From Bacteroides fragilis NCTC 9343 (GTDB taxonomy: Bacteria > Bacteroidota > Bacteroidia > Bacteroidales > Bacteroidaceae): DNA of 64,000 nt. The first letter of the stretch is position 1. Every line of letters starts with the position of its first letter. A model generated the notes under the pieces. That model did not search any database, was not told the origin of the DNA, and saw only the letters and a program-made list of their open reading frames with translations. Shown here in pieces: positions 45,196 to 53,575 of the stretch. A program made the position numbers and the translations under genes. The stretch lies in the NCBI RefSeq assembly GCF_000025985.1, contig NC_003228.3, positions 868,001 to 932,000 of the forward strand, given 5' to 3'.

Positions 45196-46413
45196 ATGAA
45201 AGTTCTTTATTTCCATCAACATTTTACGGTTCCTACTCAGGCCGGAGGTACACGATCTTATGAATTGGCAAAACGTCTCGTAGAACGTGGACATTCTGTT
45301 TGTATGGTATGTGGTGAGACTGCAAAGTTAGATTTACCCCGAACTCAAATCAAAAATGTGCACAGAGGGATGGTGGATGGAATTGATGTGATACAAATAG
45401 CTTTACCTTATTCGAATAAGGATGGGATAGCTAAAAGAGCATTGACATTTATAAAGTTTGGTTGGAAAGGAGTACAAATCGCATTAAAAGAAGAGTACGA
45501 TTTATTGTTTGCCACTTCAACACCATTGACGGCTGGTATTCCGGGAATTGTGATGAAACTGTTCCGAAAGAAAAAATTTATATTCGAGGTACGCGATTTA
45601 TGGCCGGAACTTCCTAAAGCATTGGGCATAAAGAATCCGTTTCTTCTTTGGGGAATGAGTCTTTTAGAGTGGATGAGTTATCATTATTCGGATGCTTGTG
45701 TGGGACTCTCACCTGGAATTTGTGAAGGCATTCGGAAACGTAGTCAGTCTGACAAGCGCATAGCTATGATACCCAATGGGTGTGATTTAGATATATTCAA
45801 ACCTGCTCCAAGAGAGCTTTTGAAACTAAAAGGTATAAAACCAACGGATAAAGTTGCTGTTTTTACTGGAGCACATGGAATTGCTAATGGGCTGGATGCA
45901 ATATTGGACGCTGCAAATGAATTGAAAAATAGAGGTAGGAGTGATATTGTATTGGCATTTATCGGTGATGGAAAAATGAAACCCCATCTGATGGATCGAG
46001 TGAAAAGAGAAAAATTGGATAGTTGCCGATTTTATGATCCGATGCCTAAGAAAGAATTAAATACAATTGTAGCATCGGCAGATGTGGGGTTAATGGTGTT
46101 GGCGAATGTTCCTGCGTTTTATTACGGAACTTCACCTAATAAGTTTTTTGATTATATTTCATCGGGATTAGCTGTTTTGAATAATTATCCCGGTTGGTTG
46201 GCCGATATGATTAAAAAAAATGATTTGGGTGTAGTGGTACCACCGAATAATGCACAAGCTTTTGCCAATGGTTTGATTAAGCTGGTAGATGATGATAATT
46301 ATAGAATGAATGCCGGACAAAATGCAAGGAAGTTTGCAGAAGCTAATTTCTCCAGAATAAAATTAGCTGATGATTTTGTATCGTTTCTTGAAGAAATTTT
46401 TTCAACAGACTAA
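45196..46413 (+). CDS. Glycosyltransferase family 4 (WbuB-like)
   Basis: The 405-residue GT-B protein starts MKVLYFHQHFTVPTQAGGTR and has FEVRDLWPELPKALG and GTSPNKFFDYISSGLAV, signatures of WbuB-like transferases that add FucNAc-type sugars in other bacteria. It probably adds the second sugar, onto the unit laid down by the sugar-phosphate transferase encoded immediately downstream. Acceptor specificity is inferred. Confidence 0.88.
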   Translation: MKVLYFHQHFTVPTQAGGTRSYELAKRLVERGHSVCMVCGETAKLDLPRTQIKNVHRGMVDGIDVIQIALPYSNKDGIAKRALTFIKFGWKGVQIALKEEYDLLFATSTPLTAGIPGIVMKLFRKKKFIFEVRDLWPELPKALGIKNPFLLWGMSLLEWMSYHYSDACVGLSPGICEGIRKRSQSDKRIAMIPNGCDLDIFKPAPRELLKLKGIKPTDKVAVFTGAHGIANGLDAILDAANELKNRGRSDIVLAFIGDGKMKPHLMDRVKREKLDSCRFYDPMPKKELNTIVASADVGLMVLANVPAFYYGTSPNKFFDYISSGLAVLNNYPGWLADMIKKNDLGVVVPPNNAQAFANGLIKLVDDDNYRMNAGQNARKFAEANFSRIKLADDFVSFLEEIFSTD

Positions 46414-46431
46414 TTTTTAAATTTTGGCTAT

Positions 46432-47040
46432 ATGTATCGTTCTTTTTTGAAACGTGTAATTGACTTTAGTCTTGTTTTTTGCACTTTGGTGATTTGTTGC
46501 CCTATACTTTTCATTATTGTTTTCTGGTTATATTTTGCTAATAAAGGTGCAGGAGTTTTCTTCTTACAAAATCGTCCCGGCAGAGATGGTAAAATCTTCA
46601 AAGTTATAAAATTCAAAACCATGACTGATGAGCGTGATTCAAAAGGTTGTCTTTTGCCTGATGCACAACGTTTGACGAAAGTTGGTAAGTTTGTCCGTTC
46701 TACTTCTATTGACGAATTACCCCAATTGATAAATGTGCTAAAAGGAGATATGGCTTTGATTGGTCCTCGTCCTTTATTACCTCAATATTTACTTCTATAC
46801 AGTAAAGAGCAAGCTCGTCGTCATGAAGTTCGGCCCGGTATAACCGGCTGGGCACAAGTGAATGGTCGTAATGCTATTTCTTGGACAAAGAAGTTTGAAT
46901 TGGATGTGTGGTATGTGGATCATTGTTCTTTCTTGTTGGACTTGAAGATCTTTTTTTTGACTATTAAAAAGGTTTTTGTACGTGAGGGTATCAGTTCTGA
47001 TACTTCAGTAACAATGGAACCTTTTACTGGAAATAATTAA
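46432..47040 (+). CDS. Initiating sugar-phosphate transferase (PglC-like)
   Basis: The 202-residue monotopic transferase has one N-terminal hydrophobic segment, then [37 protein letters not shown] and [20 protein letters not shown], the core of small PglC-type phosphoglycosyl transferases. It transfers a sugar-phosphate to undecaprenyl phosphate, starting the repeat unit. With the following acetyltransferase and the distal aminotransferase it forms a pglC-pglD-pglE-like set for a bacillosamine-type first sugar. Confidence 0.92.
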   Translation: MYRSFLKRVIDFSLVFCTLVICCPILFIIVFWLYFANKGAGVFFLQNRPGRDGKIFKVIKFKTMTDERDSKGCLLPDAQRLTKVGKFVRSTSIDELPQLINVLKGDMALIGPRPLLPQYLLLYSKEQARRHEVRPGITGWAQVNGRNAISWTKKFELDVWYVDHCSFLLDLKIFFLTIKKVFVREGISSDTSVTMEPFTGNN

Positions 47041-47044
47041 ACGA

Positions 47045-47629
47045 ATGTATTTATATGGTGCCAGTGGTCATGCCAAAGTGATCATTGATATTTTACGAGC
47101 CGGTCATGAATCGATTGAAGCGTTGTTTGATGATAATGTGGAGGTTACTTCTCTTCTTGGTCATCCCGTATTACGTCCGTCGGAAGTGCGGGGACCACTG
47201 ATCGTCAGTATTGGAAATAATCGGATACGGAAGAGGATTGTGGATACTTTGTCCGTGGAGTTTGGATGTGCTATTCATCCTTTGTCCATTGTATCTGAGC
47301 TTGCTGATATTGGAGAGGGGAGTGTCGTGATGCAAGGGAGTATTATACAGGTGTGTGCTCAGGTAGGCAGGCATTGTATTATTAATACCGGTGCCTCTGT
47401 GGATCATGAATGTGTCATTGAAGATTATGTGCATATTTCTCCGCATTCCACTCTTTGTGGAAATGTATCGGTGGGGGAGGGGAGCTGGATTGGTGCCGGT
47501 ACTACCGTTATTCCCGGTGTGAAGATAGGAAAGTGGAGTGTGATCGGTGCCGGTTCTGTGGTGACTAAGGATATTCCTGACCGTGTTTTGGCAGTGGGAA
47601 ACAGATGTGAAATAATTAAGAGTATCTAA
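47045..47629 (+). CDS. PglD-like sugar acetyltransferase
   Basis: The 194-residue protein begins MYLYGASGHAKVIIDILR, the PglD N-terminal Rossmann pattern, followed by hexapeptide repeats with NTGASVDHECVIEDYVHISP, which contains the catalytic His of PglD enzymes. It should acetylate the 4-amino group of UDP-4-amino-sugars. It lies 4 bp after the initiating transferase gene. It is a second copy of this activity in the locus. Confidence 0.9.
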   Translation: MYLYGASGHAKVIIDILRAGHESIEALFDDNVEVTSLLGHPVLRPSEVRGPLIVSIGNNRIRKRIVDTLSVEFGCAIHPLSIVSELADIGEGSVVMQGSIIQVCAQVGRHCIINTGASVDHECVIEDYVHISPHSTLCGNVSVGEGSWIGAGTTVIPGVKIGKWSVIGAGSVVTKDIPDRVLAVGNRCEIIKSI

Positions 47630-47670
47630 GAAAATAGAGAAAGCACTGAACTAAATGGAAAGAATATTGT

Positions 47671-47678
47671 ATCTTTGT
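47671..47678 (+). promoter_or_regulatory. -7 promoter box of the VbhA-like gene
   Basis: TATCTTTG matches TAnnTTTG exactly, 25 bp before the ATG at 47704. It indicates separate transcription of the small antitoxin-like gene inside the capsule operon. No clear -33 box. Confidence 0.55.
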
Positions 47679-47703
47679 AAATGGATACAAATGATTGGGC
47701 ATT

Positions 47704-47868
47704 ATGAAAGCAAAAAGAGTTTTAAAGCAATATTCAGAGAAAGAAAAGAGCCAAACTATAACATCTATATTGGCTTCTTTTAGATTAGAGGGTATTGTTA
47801 TCTCTGAAGAAAAGGCTTTAGCTATTTTTCAGAAGGTTCAGTCTCGTCTTCAAAACATTTCTCTATAA
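47704..47868 (+). CDS. VbhA-like Fic antitoxin (54 residues)
   Basis: The short protein carries SILASFRLEGIVISEE. S25-x-x-x-E29-G30 matches the (S/T)xxxE(G/N) inhibitory helix of Fic antitoxins such as VbhA, whose Glu blocks ATP binding in the Fic active site. It faces the Fic gene tail to tail and their 3' ends overlap by 47 bp on opposite strands. This is not the usual co-directional antitoxin-toxin order, so the pairing is inferred from the motif and adjacency. It has its own -7 box. Confidence 0.72.
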   Translation: MKAKRVLKQYSEKEKSQTITSILASFRLEGIVISEEKALAIFQKVQSRLQNISL

Positions 47869-48433
47869 TTCTTTCCATATACGTATAATTTAATTCCGCA
47901 GCTTTCTGAACAGCCTCTATGTAAAGAGGAAACTGTCGGTTGGTGAAGGCGGAAAAATTTAGTCTTGGATATCCCTGCTTTATTGCCATTAAATTGGCTA
48001 AAATGCGTGCTGTCCTACCATTGCCCTCTCTGAAAGGATGGATAAATAATAATTCAGCGTGGACTTTGGCTATATCTTTTATTAGTTGCTTTTGATTATT
48101 ATAGCGATCGGGTAATTCTGATAAAATCTCTTTTTCAAGCGATTGCATAGATTGGGGGATGTATAGCGCAGCCGGAAAGACAAATCCTCCTTTTGAAATA
48201 TTAACGGTTCTGTATTTTCCTGCAAAAGAGTATAAATCTTGAAATGCAAGTTTGTGAATCTTGCATATATACGCAACATTAAACTTAGTCTTTTCTGTTA
48301 GTTCATTTTCTAAGAATAATTCAGAAAACATAAAGCCTTCCAATTCTGCTATTGCAATGTCTTCGGCATTGCTTAGATTTTGAAGGTTGGGGAGAGTTTC
48401 TGATTCATTCTCCCTTGTGTCATATTTGCTCAT
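47822..48433 (-). CDS. Fic-family AMP-transferase-type protein
   Basis: The 203-residue protein has an intact active-site motif HPFREGNGRT (from His132) and a flap region around YRTVNISKGGFVFP. The enzyme should transfer AMP or another phosphate moiety to a target protein. It lies on the minus strand inside the plus-strand capsule operon, between two capsule genes, with its own -7 box. A VbhA-like antitoxin overlaps its 3' end. Its own N-terminus has IAIAELEG, which does not give a full S/TxxxEG motif. Confidence 0.9.
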   Translation of the reverse strand: MSKYDTRENESETLPNLQNLSNAEDIAIAELEGFMFSELFLENELTEKTKFNVAYICKIHKLAFQDLYSFAGKYRTVNISKGGFVFPAALYIPQSMQSLEKEILSELPDRYNNQKQLIKDIAKVHAELLFIHPFREGNGRTARILANLMAIKQGYPRLNFSAFTNRQFPLYIEAVQKAAELNYTYMERIIEKCFEDETEPSEK

Positions 48434-48461
48434 TAATTTTCAGACTTAGTTGATTCTATGA

Positions 48462-48469
48462 CAAATTTA
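48462..48469 (-). promoter_or_regulatory. -7 promoter box of the fic gene
   Basis: CAAATTTA on the plus strand reads TAAATTTG on the minus strand, fitting TAnnTTTG, 28 bp before the start at 48433. Confidence 0.45.
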
Positions 48470-48520
48470 TCGTTTTTCTGAGAAAAATACTATTTATAGA
48501 TATTTAATTTCATCAATATT

Positions 48521-49654
48521 ATGAATAAGCGAATCTGGCTTTCGCTTGCTCACATGGGTGGCCGTGAGCAAGACTTTATAAAAGAGGCCTTTGATACGAA
48601 CTGGGTTGTCCCTTTGGGACCTAACGTGGATGCCTTTGAGCAATCTTTGGTTGAATATTTACATGAGGACCGTCGTGTGGTGGCCTTGAGTGCCGGAACG
48701 GCTGCACTTCACTTGGGCTTGATTCTCCTGGATGTAAAACCCGGTGATGAAGTGATCTGCCAAAGTTTTACTTTTGCCGCCTCTGCCAATCCGATTTCTT
48801 ATCTGGAGGCCAAACCTGTTTTTGTGGACAGTGAGAAGGATACCTGGAATATGGATCCGGTATTACTCGAGGAGGCTATAAAGGACCGTTTGCGCAAGAC
48901 GGGTAAGCTCCCGAAAGCGATCATTCCCGTTCACCTTTACGGTATGCCTGCCAAGATGGACGAGATCATGGAGATTGCGGGTCGTTATGGGATTCCGGTT
49001 CTGGAGGATGCTGCCGAGGCGTTGGGTGCGGAACTGAACGGACGGAAGTGTGGCACTTTTGGTGAATTGGCCGCGCTTTCTTTCAATGGGAATAAGATGA
49101 TCACGACTTCCGGGGGAGGTGCTCTGATTTGTCGCACGGAGGAAGAGGCCCGGCAAACAAAGTTCTACGCTACGCAGGCTCGTGATGCCGCTCCACATTA
49201 TCAGCATACCCACATCGGTTACAACTATCGGATGAGTAATATTTGTGCGGGTATCGGTCGTGGGCAGATGTTTGTCCTCGATGAACATGTTGCCCGAAGA
49301 CGGGCTATACATACTCTTTATACGGAGTTGCTTAAGGACGTTCCCGGTATAACGGTTCTTCAAAACCCTGATGGGAGGTTTGATTCAAATTTCTGGTTAA
49401 CTTGTATCCTGGTTGATCCGAGTGTTGCCGGTAAGACTCGTGAGGACATTCGTTTGAAACTGGATGCTGAGAATATAGAGACTCGTCCTTTGTGGAAGCC
49501 GATGCATCTTCAGCCTGTATTTGTAGATGCTCCATTCTATGGAAACGGTACGAGTGAACACTTATTTGATATCGGCCTTTGTCTGCCTTCAGGACCGACA
49601 TTGACGGATGAAGATATCAAGAGAGTAGTAGATACGATCAGACAAGATATGTAA
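48521..49654 (+). CDS. DegT/DnrJ/EryC1-family aminotransferase (PglE/WcfR-like)
   Basis: The 377-residue PLP enzyme has LEDAAEALGA (Asp163) and the Schiff-base lysine in NGNKMITTSGGG (Lys192). It should make a UDP-4-amino-4,6-dideoxy-HexNAc, which the PglD-like protein (47045) and PglC-like transferase (46432) would use. A WcfR-type aminotransferase likewise ends the B. fragilis PSA locus, by memory. It is the last capsule gene, followed by a terminator, and separated from the rest by the Fic/VbhA pair. Confidence 0.9.
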   Translation: MNKRIWLSLAHMGGREQDFIKEAFDTNWVVPLGPNVDAFEQSLVEYLHEDRRVVALSAGTAALHLGLILLDVKPGDEVICQSFTFAASANPISYLEAKPVFVDSEKDTWNMDPVLLEEAIKDRLRKTGKLPKAIIPVHLYGMPAKMDEIMEIAGRYGIPVLEDAAEALGAELNGRKCGTFGELAALSFNGNKMITTSGGGALICRTEEEARQTKFYATQARDAAPHYQHTHIGYNYRMSNICAGIGRGQMFVLDEHVARRRAIHTLYTELLKDVPGITVLQNPDGRFDSNFWLTCILVDPSVAGKTREDIRLKLDAENIETRPLWKPMHLQPVFVDAPFYGNGTSEHLFDIGLCLPSGPTLTDEDIKRVVDTIRQDM

Positions 49655-49657
49655 AAG

Positions 49658-49759
49658 TATACCCGTTGGGGTATAAATAAATACTGTGCTCCCGCTTTTA
49701 TACCATATCGGGTATAAAAGTGGGAGTCTTTTATTATACTTGTGCCCCAACAGGTATAA
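49658..49759. promoter_or_regulatory. Array of TATACC/GGTATA palindromes (antitoxin operator)
   Basis: Three inverted pairs lie in a row: TATACC-6-GGTATA at 49658-49675, the same at 49699-49716, and TATACT-12-GGTATA at 49735-49758, with centres about 41 and 39 bp apart. TATACCCGTTGGGG (49658-49671) also recurs inverted at 49745-49758 with one mismatch. They precede a decayed HipB-type gene and were probably its autoregulatory operators. The middle copy now forms the capsule terminator. Confidence 0.6.
49689..49732 (+). terminator. Capsule operon terminator
   Basis: CTCCCGCTTTTATACC (49689-49704) pairs with GGTATAAAAGTGGGAG (49711-49726) with one G-T pair and a 6-nt loop, followed by TCTTTT. 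It stands 34 bp after the last capsule gene. Confidence 0.88.
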
Positions 49760-49760
49760 T

Positions 49761-49856
49761 ATGGAAAATCAAACGATAGCAGAATACGTAAAACAAATGC
49801 GTAGGGAAACTGGACTAACACAGGTGGATCTGTCAGAGAAAGTCGGTGTAGATTAG
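49761..49856 (+). pseudogene. Truncated Y4mF/HipB-type antitoxin
   Basis: The frame begins MENQTIAEYVKQMRRETGLT and continues QVDLSEKVGV, the first half of a Y4mF-type XRE antitoxin, then meets TAG after 31 residues. In another frame the DNA just after reads RLGFVHALKL, resembling the expected recognition-helix region, so a frameshift and decay are likely. No HipA partner follows. The 179 bp to 50035 hold no other gene I can support. Confidence 0.7.
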
Positions 49857-50035
49857 GTTTTGTACATGCGTTGAAACTGTTGATAATATGATACTTATAA
49901 CTTTCCCTGAGTGATCGGTTCCAGATGCCCTGTTTTCCTTTGTCATCTTCCTGTAAATGTCCACCTTTGCAATGTTGATCAACGAAATGTGAATAAAATT
50001 AGTAGTAATAACATGAACAAAAGGAGATTAGGAAT

Positions 50036-50515
50036 ATGACTTTATTTTATAGAGCAGTACAATCGACCATGGCAACTAAGGCCGGTGACAAGAAGTGGCA
50101 TTTGAATCTGGTGAAGATAGGTAAAACGGTGTCCACCCAGCAACTGGCAGAGATGATTGCGGAGAAGTCGTCATTGACCCCGGGTGATGTGCATAATGTG
50201 GTCCGGAACTTAATGACGGCAATGCGCAGCGAGTTATTGAACAGTAAGACGGTACGCCTGGAAGGGTTGGGTACTTTTACGATGAAGGCGCGTAGCCGGG
50301 GGAGGGGAGTAGACAAAGAGGAGGATGTCAATCCGAACCAGGTGGGGGCTCTTCTCTGTCACTTCACACCGAAATATACCCGGCCTGCCGCTATTGGCAC
50401 TACCCGTGCATTGCTTCAGGGTGTTGAGTTTCAGAAGATAGGCAGTATCGGCACTTCGGGCGGTCATGATTCCGGTAATGGTGATGGAGACATTGTGGAT
50501 GATCCGACTGCATAA
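50036..50515 (+). CDS. HU-like DNA-binding protein with C-terminal Gly-rich tail
   Basis: The 159-residue protein has the HU/IHF fold (STQQLAEMIAEKSSLTPGDV, then VRLEGLGTFTMKARSRG), but the arm is longer than in HU and a Gly/Asp-rich tail follows. This matches the HU-like family abundant in Bacteroides. It probably bends or coats DNA. A smalltalk peptide follows 21 bp later, the usual companion of this family. Confidence 0.9.
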   Translation: MTLFYRAVQSTMATKAGDKKWHLNLVKIGKTVSTQQLAEMIAEKSSLTPGDVHNVVRNLMTAMRSELLNSKTVRLEGLGTFTMKARSRGRGVDKEEDVNPNQVGALLCHFTPKYTRPAAIGTTRALLQGVEFQKIGSIGTSGGHDSGNGDGDIVDDPTA

Positions 50516-50536
50516 TAACTTTAATCAGATAAATAC

Positions 50537-50629
50537 ATGAAGAAGAATAGCTGGAATATCCTTTTAAAGGTGATTATAGCTGTGGCAAGCGCCATTGCAG
50601 GAGTGATAGGAGGGCAGGGATTGCTCTGA
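50537..50629 (+). CDS. Smalltalk protein
   Basis: This 30-residue hydrophobic peptide starts MKKNSWNILLKVIIAVASAI. Its length, N-terminal KKxxW and alanine/glycine-rich membrane helix match the 'smalltalk' family found after HU-like genes in Bacteroides. Function unknown. It is too short for most gene finders. Confidence 0.85.
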   Translation: MKKNSWNILLKVIIAVASAIAGVIGGQGLL

Positions 50630-50658
50630 TAGTTGACCGATCGTTTCGGTTGAAAAAA

Positions 50659-50705
50659 TAAATGCCGGTATCTGTTCGGAAGAATGGGTACCGGCATTTA
50701 TTATT
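50659..50705 (+). terminator. Intrinsic terminator after the smalltalk gene
   Basis: TAAATGCCGGTA (50659-50670) pairs perfectly with TACCGGCATTTA (50689-50700), followed by TTATT. Confidence 0.8.
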
Positions 50706-50740
50706 ATGGTTAGCAAAACCGATAATTAAGAATAATCTTG

Positions 50741-50748
50741 TATATTTG
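50741..50748 (+). promoter_or_regulatory. -7 promoter box of the AAA/nuclease-like gene
   Basis: TATATTTG matches TAnnTTTG exactly, 28 bp before the ATG at 50777. Confidence 0.55.
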
Positions 50749-50776
50749 TGAGTGAAACGATTAATAGAAATGTGTT

Positions 50777-52324
50777 ATGGCTAAACTTTACCCGATTGGG
50801 ATACAGAACTTTGAGAAAATACGTAGGGAAGGCTATCTTTATATAGATAAGACTGCATTAGTCTGTAGATTGGTAAAAACGGGTTCATATTATTTCCTGA
50901 GCCGTCCCCGTCGCTTTGGCAAGAGTCTGCTGATATCTACTCTTGAAGCTTATTTTCAAGGGAAAAAGGACTTGTTTCGTGGTTTGGCTATGGAGGAGTT
51001 GGAAAAAGATTGGATAAAATATCCGATTTTACATCTGGATCTGAACACCGAAAAGTATGATACGCCCGAAAGCCTGGATCGAATATTGAACGATACGTTG
51101 GCTAAATGGGAAATGGTGTACGGGACTGCTCCTTCTGAAACTTCTATTCCTTTGCGTTTCAAGGGTATTGTACAGCGTGCCTGTGAACAGTCGGGGCAGC
51201 GGGTGGTGATTTTGATTGATGAATATGATAAACCGATGTTGCAGGCTATCGGTAATGAGGAGTTGGGAGAGAAGTATCGTGATACACTGAAAGGTTTTTA
51301 TTCTGTGCTGAAAACGATGGACGGGTATATCCGCTTTGCCCTTTTGACGGGAGTTACCAAGTTTGGTAAGGTAAGTGTGTTTAGTGACCTGAATAATCTG
51401 AACGATATCTCTATGGACGAACCTTATGTGGAGTTGTGTGGAATTACAGAAAAGGAAATCCATCATTATCTGGAACCGGAAATTCGTCAGTTGGCGAAAT
51501 ATCAAAAGATGTCGTACGAAGATGCTTGCCGGGAGCTGAAGGAACGGTATGATGGTTATCATTTCACGGAAAATTCTATCGGTTTATATAATCCGTTCAG
51601 TATACTGAATACTTTTTATAAGATGAAGTTTGGCAGTTACTGGTTCGAAACAGGTACTCCGTCTTATTTGGTAAAACTTTTACTGCGTGATAAATATGAC
51701 TTGCAACAGCTGGCGCACGATGAGGCGACATCAGATATGCTGAATTGCATAGATTCTACTTCGAAGAATCCTCTGCCGGTGATTTATCAGAGTGGCTATC
51801 TGACGATAAAAGGGTATGATGAACGTTTTGATATCTACCGCCTGGGATTTCCCAATCGGGAAGTAGAGGAAGGATTTATCAGGTATTTACTTCCTTTTTA
51901 TGCAAATATTGATAAAGGACAAACAGGGTTTCATATAACCAGGTTCGTTTCTGAAGTGGAACAGGGAGATTGTGATGCTTTCTTTCGTCGTCTGCAAAGT
52001 TTCTTCGCCGATACTCCTTATGAACTGGTACGTGACTTGGAGTTGCATTATCAGAATGTTCTTTTTATTGTTTATAAGTTACTTGGTTTTTATGTCCAGG
52101 CGGAGTATCATACTTCTAACGGGCGCATCGATATGGTTTTGAAGACAGACCGATACATTTATGTGATGGAGTTCAAATTTGACGGGAGTGCGGAAGAGGC
52201 TTTGAAACAGATAGAAGAAAAGGGATATGCCGCTCCGTTTGCCAATGATCCCCGTCAACTGCTAAAGGCAGGAGTGAACTTTAGCTCGAAAACAAGGAAT
52301 ATTGATTGTTGGGTCGTGGATTGA
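50777..52324 (+). CDS. AAA-ATPase-like protein with C-terminal PD-(D/E)XK domain (DUF1703)
   Basis: The 515-residue protein has an AAA_9-type N-terminus with a P-loop RPRRFGKS (43-50) and IGIQNFEKIRREGYLYIDKT, and a C-terminal PD-(D/E)XK nuclease-like domain with GRIDMVLKTDRYIYVMEFKF, where D and ExK are conserved. The family is multi-copy in Bacteroidetes and of unknown function. It has its own -7 box and no partner gene. Confidence 0.9.
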   Translation: MAKLYPIGIQNFEKIRREGYLYIDKTALVCRLVKTGSYYFLSRPRRFGKSLLISTLEAYFQGKKDLFRGLAMEELEKDWIKYPILHLDLNTEKYDTPESLDRILNDTLAKWEMVYGTAPSETSIPLRFKGIVQRACEQSGQRVVILIDEYDKPMLQAIGNEELGEKYRDTLKGFYSVLKTMDGYIRFALLTGVTKFGKVSVFSDLNNLNDISMDEPYVELCGITEKEIHHYLEPEIRQLAKYQKMSYEDACRELKERYDGYHFTENSIGLYNPFSILNTFYKMKFGSYWFETGTPSYLVKLLLRDKYDLQQLAHDEATSDMLNCIDSTSKNPLPVIYQSGYLTIKGYDERFDIYRLGFPNREVEEGFIRYLLPFYANIDKGQTGFHITRFVSEVEQGDCDAFFRRLQSFFADTPYELVRDLELHYQNVLFIVYKLLGFYVQAEYHTSNGRIDMVLKTDRYIYVMEFKFDGSAEEALKQIEEKGYAAPFANDPRQLLKAGVNFSSKTRNIDCWVVD

Positions 52325-52394
52325 CTCTAAATTCCATATGATAATCTGAATATTACACATCTGTGTGATCTGTTAATCTGTGGTGAAAAAGAGT

Positions 52395-53396
52395 TCATTG
52401 AAGAATGTTCCCGATACGTTGAATCTCGTCTGTACTGAACTTACAGTTTTCCGTCACTTTCAGATTGTCTTCCAGTTGCTTGACGGAGCTCGCGCCGACG
52501 ATAACAGAGGTTACCAGATCATCTTTCAAGACCCAGGCCAATGCCATTTCGGCTAAGGTCTGTCCCCGACTACCTGCCACTTCATTCAATGCTTTGATTT
52601 TATTGAATACTTGCTCGGTCAATTGCTCTTTCTTCAGGAAACCTCCGCGGGCTATTCTTGAGTCTTCCGGAATTCCATTTAGATACCGGTTGGTGAGCAG
52701 ACCTTGAGCCAGAGGAGAAAAGGCGATAAAGCCCGTACCATTTTCTTTGGCTTGTTGCAGAATGCCTTGTTCTTCCGGTTCGCGGTTAAACAGGTTGTAT
52801 CGTCCCTGATAGAGTAGACAATGCACGTCTCGTTCTTCCAGATATCGGTAGGCGAACTCTGCCTTTTCTTTGGGGTATTTGGATATACCGATGTAGAGGG
52901 CTTTACCTTGCCGGACAATATCGACGAGCGCCTGAAGAGTTTCTTCAAGTGGAGTTTCGGGGTCGTAACGATGGGTATAGAAAATATCGACATACTCCAG
53001 ATTCATACGTTTTAAACTCTGGTTGAGACTGCTCATCAGGTATTTTCGGGAGCCCCAGTTTCCGTAAGGACCTTCCCACATATCATGGCCGGCTTTGGTG
53101 GATATGAATAGTTCATCCCGATAGGGCATAAAGGATTTCTTCATGATGAGTCCGAACGTTTCTTCAGCTGAGCCGTAAGAGGGACCGTAGTTATTAGCCA
53201 GGTCGAAATGTGTGATACCTTTGTCGAATGCAAAGTGAGCCATCCGGAGGCTGTTGGCTAATGTGTCAACATCACCAAAGTTATGCCAGAGGCCCAGAGA
53301 AACTTCCGGTAACAGTATACCGCTTTTACCACAACGACGGTACTTCATCCCACCGGAGTATCTTGCTTTATCGGCTGAATAAATAGGATTGATCAT
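52395..53396 (-). CDS. Aldo/keto reductase (YghZ-like)
   Basis: The 333-residue TIM-barrel oxidoreductase has the AKR tetrad pattern: Asp and Tyr in HFDLANNYGPSYGSAE, Lys in ISTKAG and His in FYTHRYDPETP. NADPH-binding residues lie in VIVGASSVKQLEDNL. The start MINPIYSADKARYSGGMKYR resembles YghZ-type L-glyceraldehyde 3-phosphate reductases. The physiological substrate is uncertain. It is divergent from the GH3 gene with a 179-bp gap that contains the GH3 promoter. Confidence 0.9.
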   Translation of the reverse strand: MINPIYSADKARYSGGMKYRRCGKSGILLPEVSLGLWHNFGDVDTLANSLRMAHFAFDKGITHFDLANNYGPSYGSAEETFGLIMKKSFMPYRDELFISTKAGHDMWEGPYGNWGSRKYLMSSLNQSLKRMNLEYVDIFYTHRYDPETPLEETLQALVDIVRQGKALYIGISKYPKEKAEFAYRYLEERDVHCLLYQGRYNLFNREPEEQGILQQAKENGTGFIAFSPLAQGLLTNRYLNGIPEDSRIARGGFLKKEQLTEQVFNKIKALNEVAGSRGQTLAEMALAWVLKDDLVTSVIVGASSVKQLEDNLKVTENCKFSTDEIQRIGNILQ

Positions 53397-53488
53397 ATGC
53401 TGAGATCTTTTGAAGATTAACTATGATGCAAAGATAATCGATTTATGGAGCAACATAGGTTATCAAAATAATAATTGTATTATGAATG

Positions 53489-53532
53489 GATAAAATAATA
53501 CTGGATGGTTTGATGGAATCCCGATAATTTTG
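53489..53532 (+). promoter_or_regulatory. GH3 promoter with activator-type element
   Basis: GATAAAATAATACTGGAT (53489-53506) begins 36 bp before the -7 box TAATTTTG (53525-53532). The same arrangement occurs twice before the susC-like gene. The element covers the -33 region, where no TTTG is seen at normal spacing, which suggests activator dependence. Confidence 0.75.
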
Positions 53533-53575
53533 CATTATTGAAAAGCGTATGAACTAAAAACAGTGGAGACAGAAT

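Noticed and set aside
51029..51562. 177-residue minus-strand ORF inside the AAA/DUF1703 gene
   Set aside because: Antisense shadow; the plus-strand product has clear domains and motifs.
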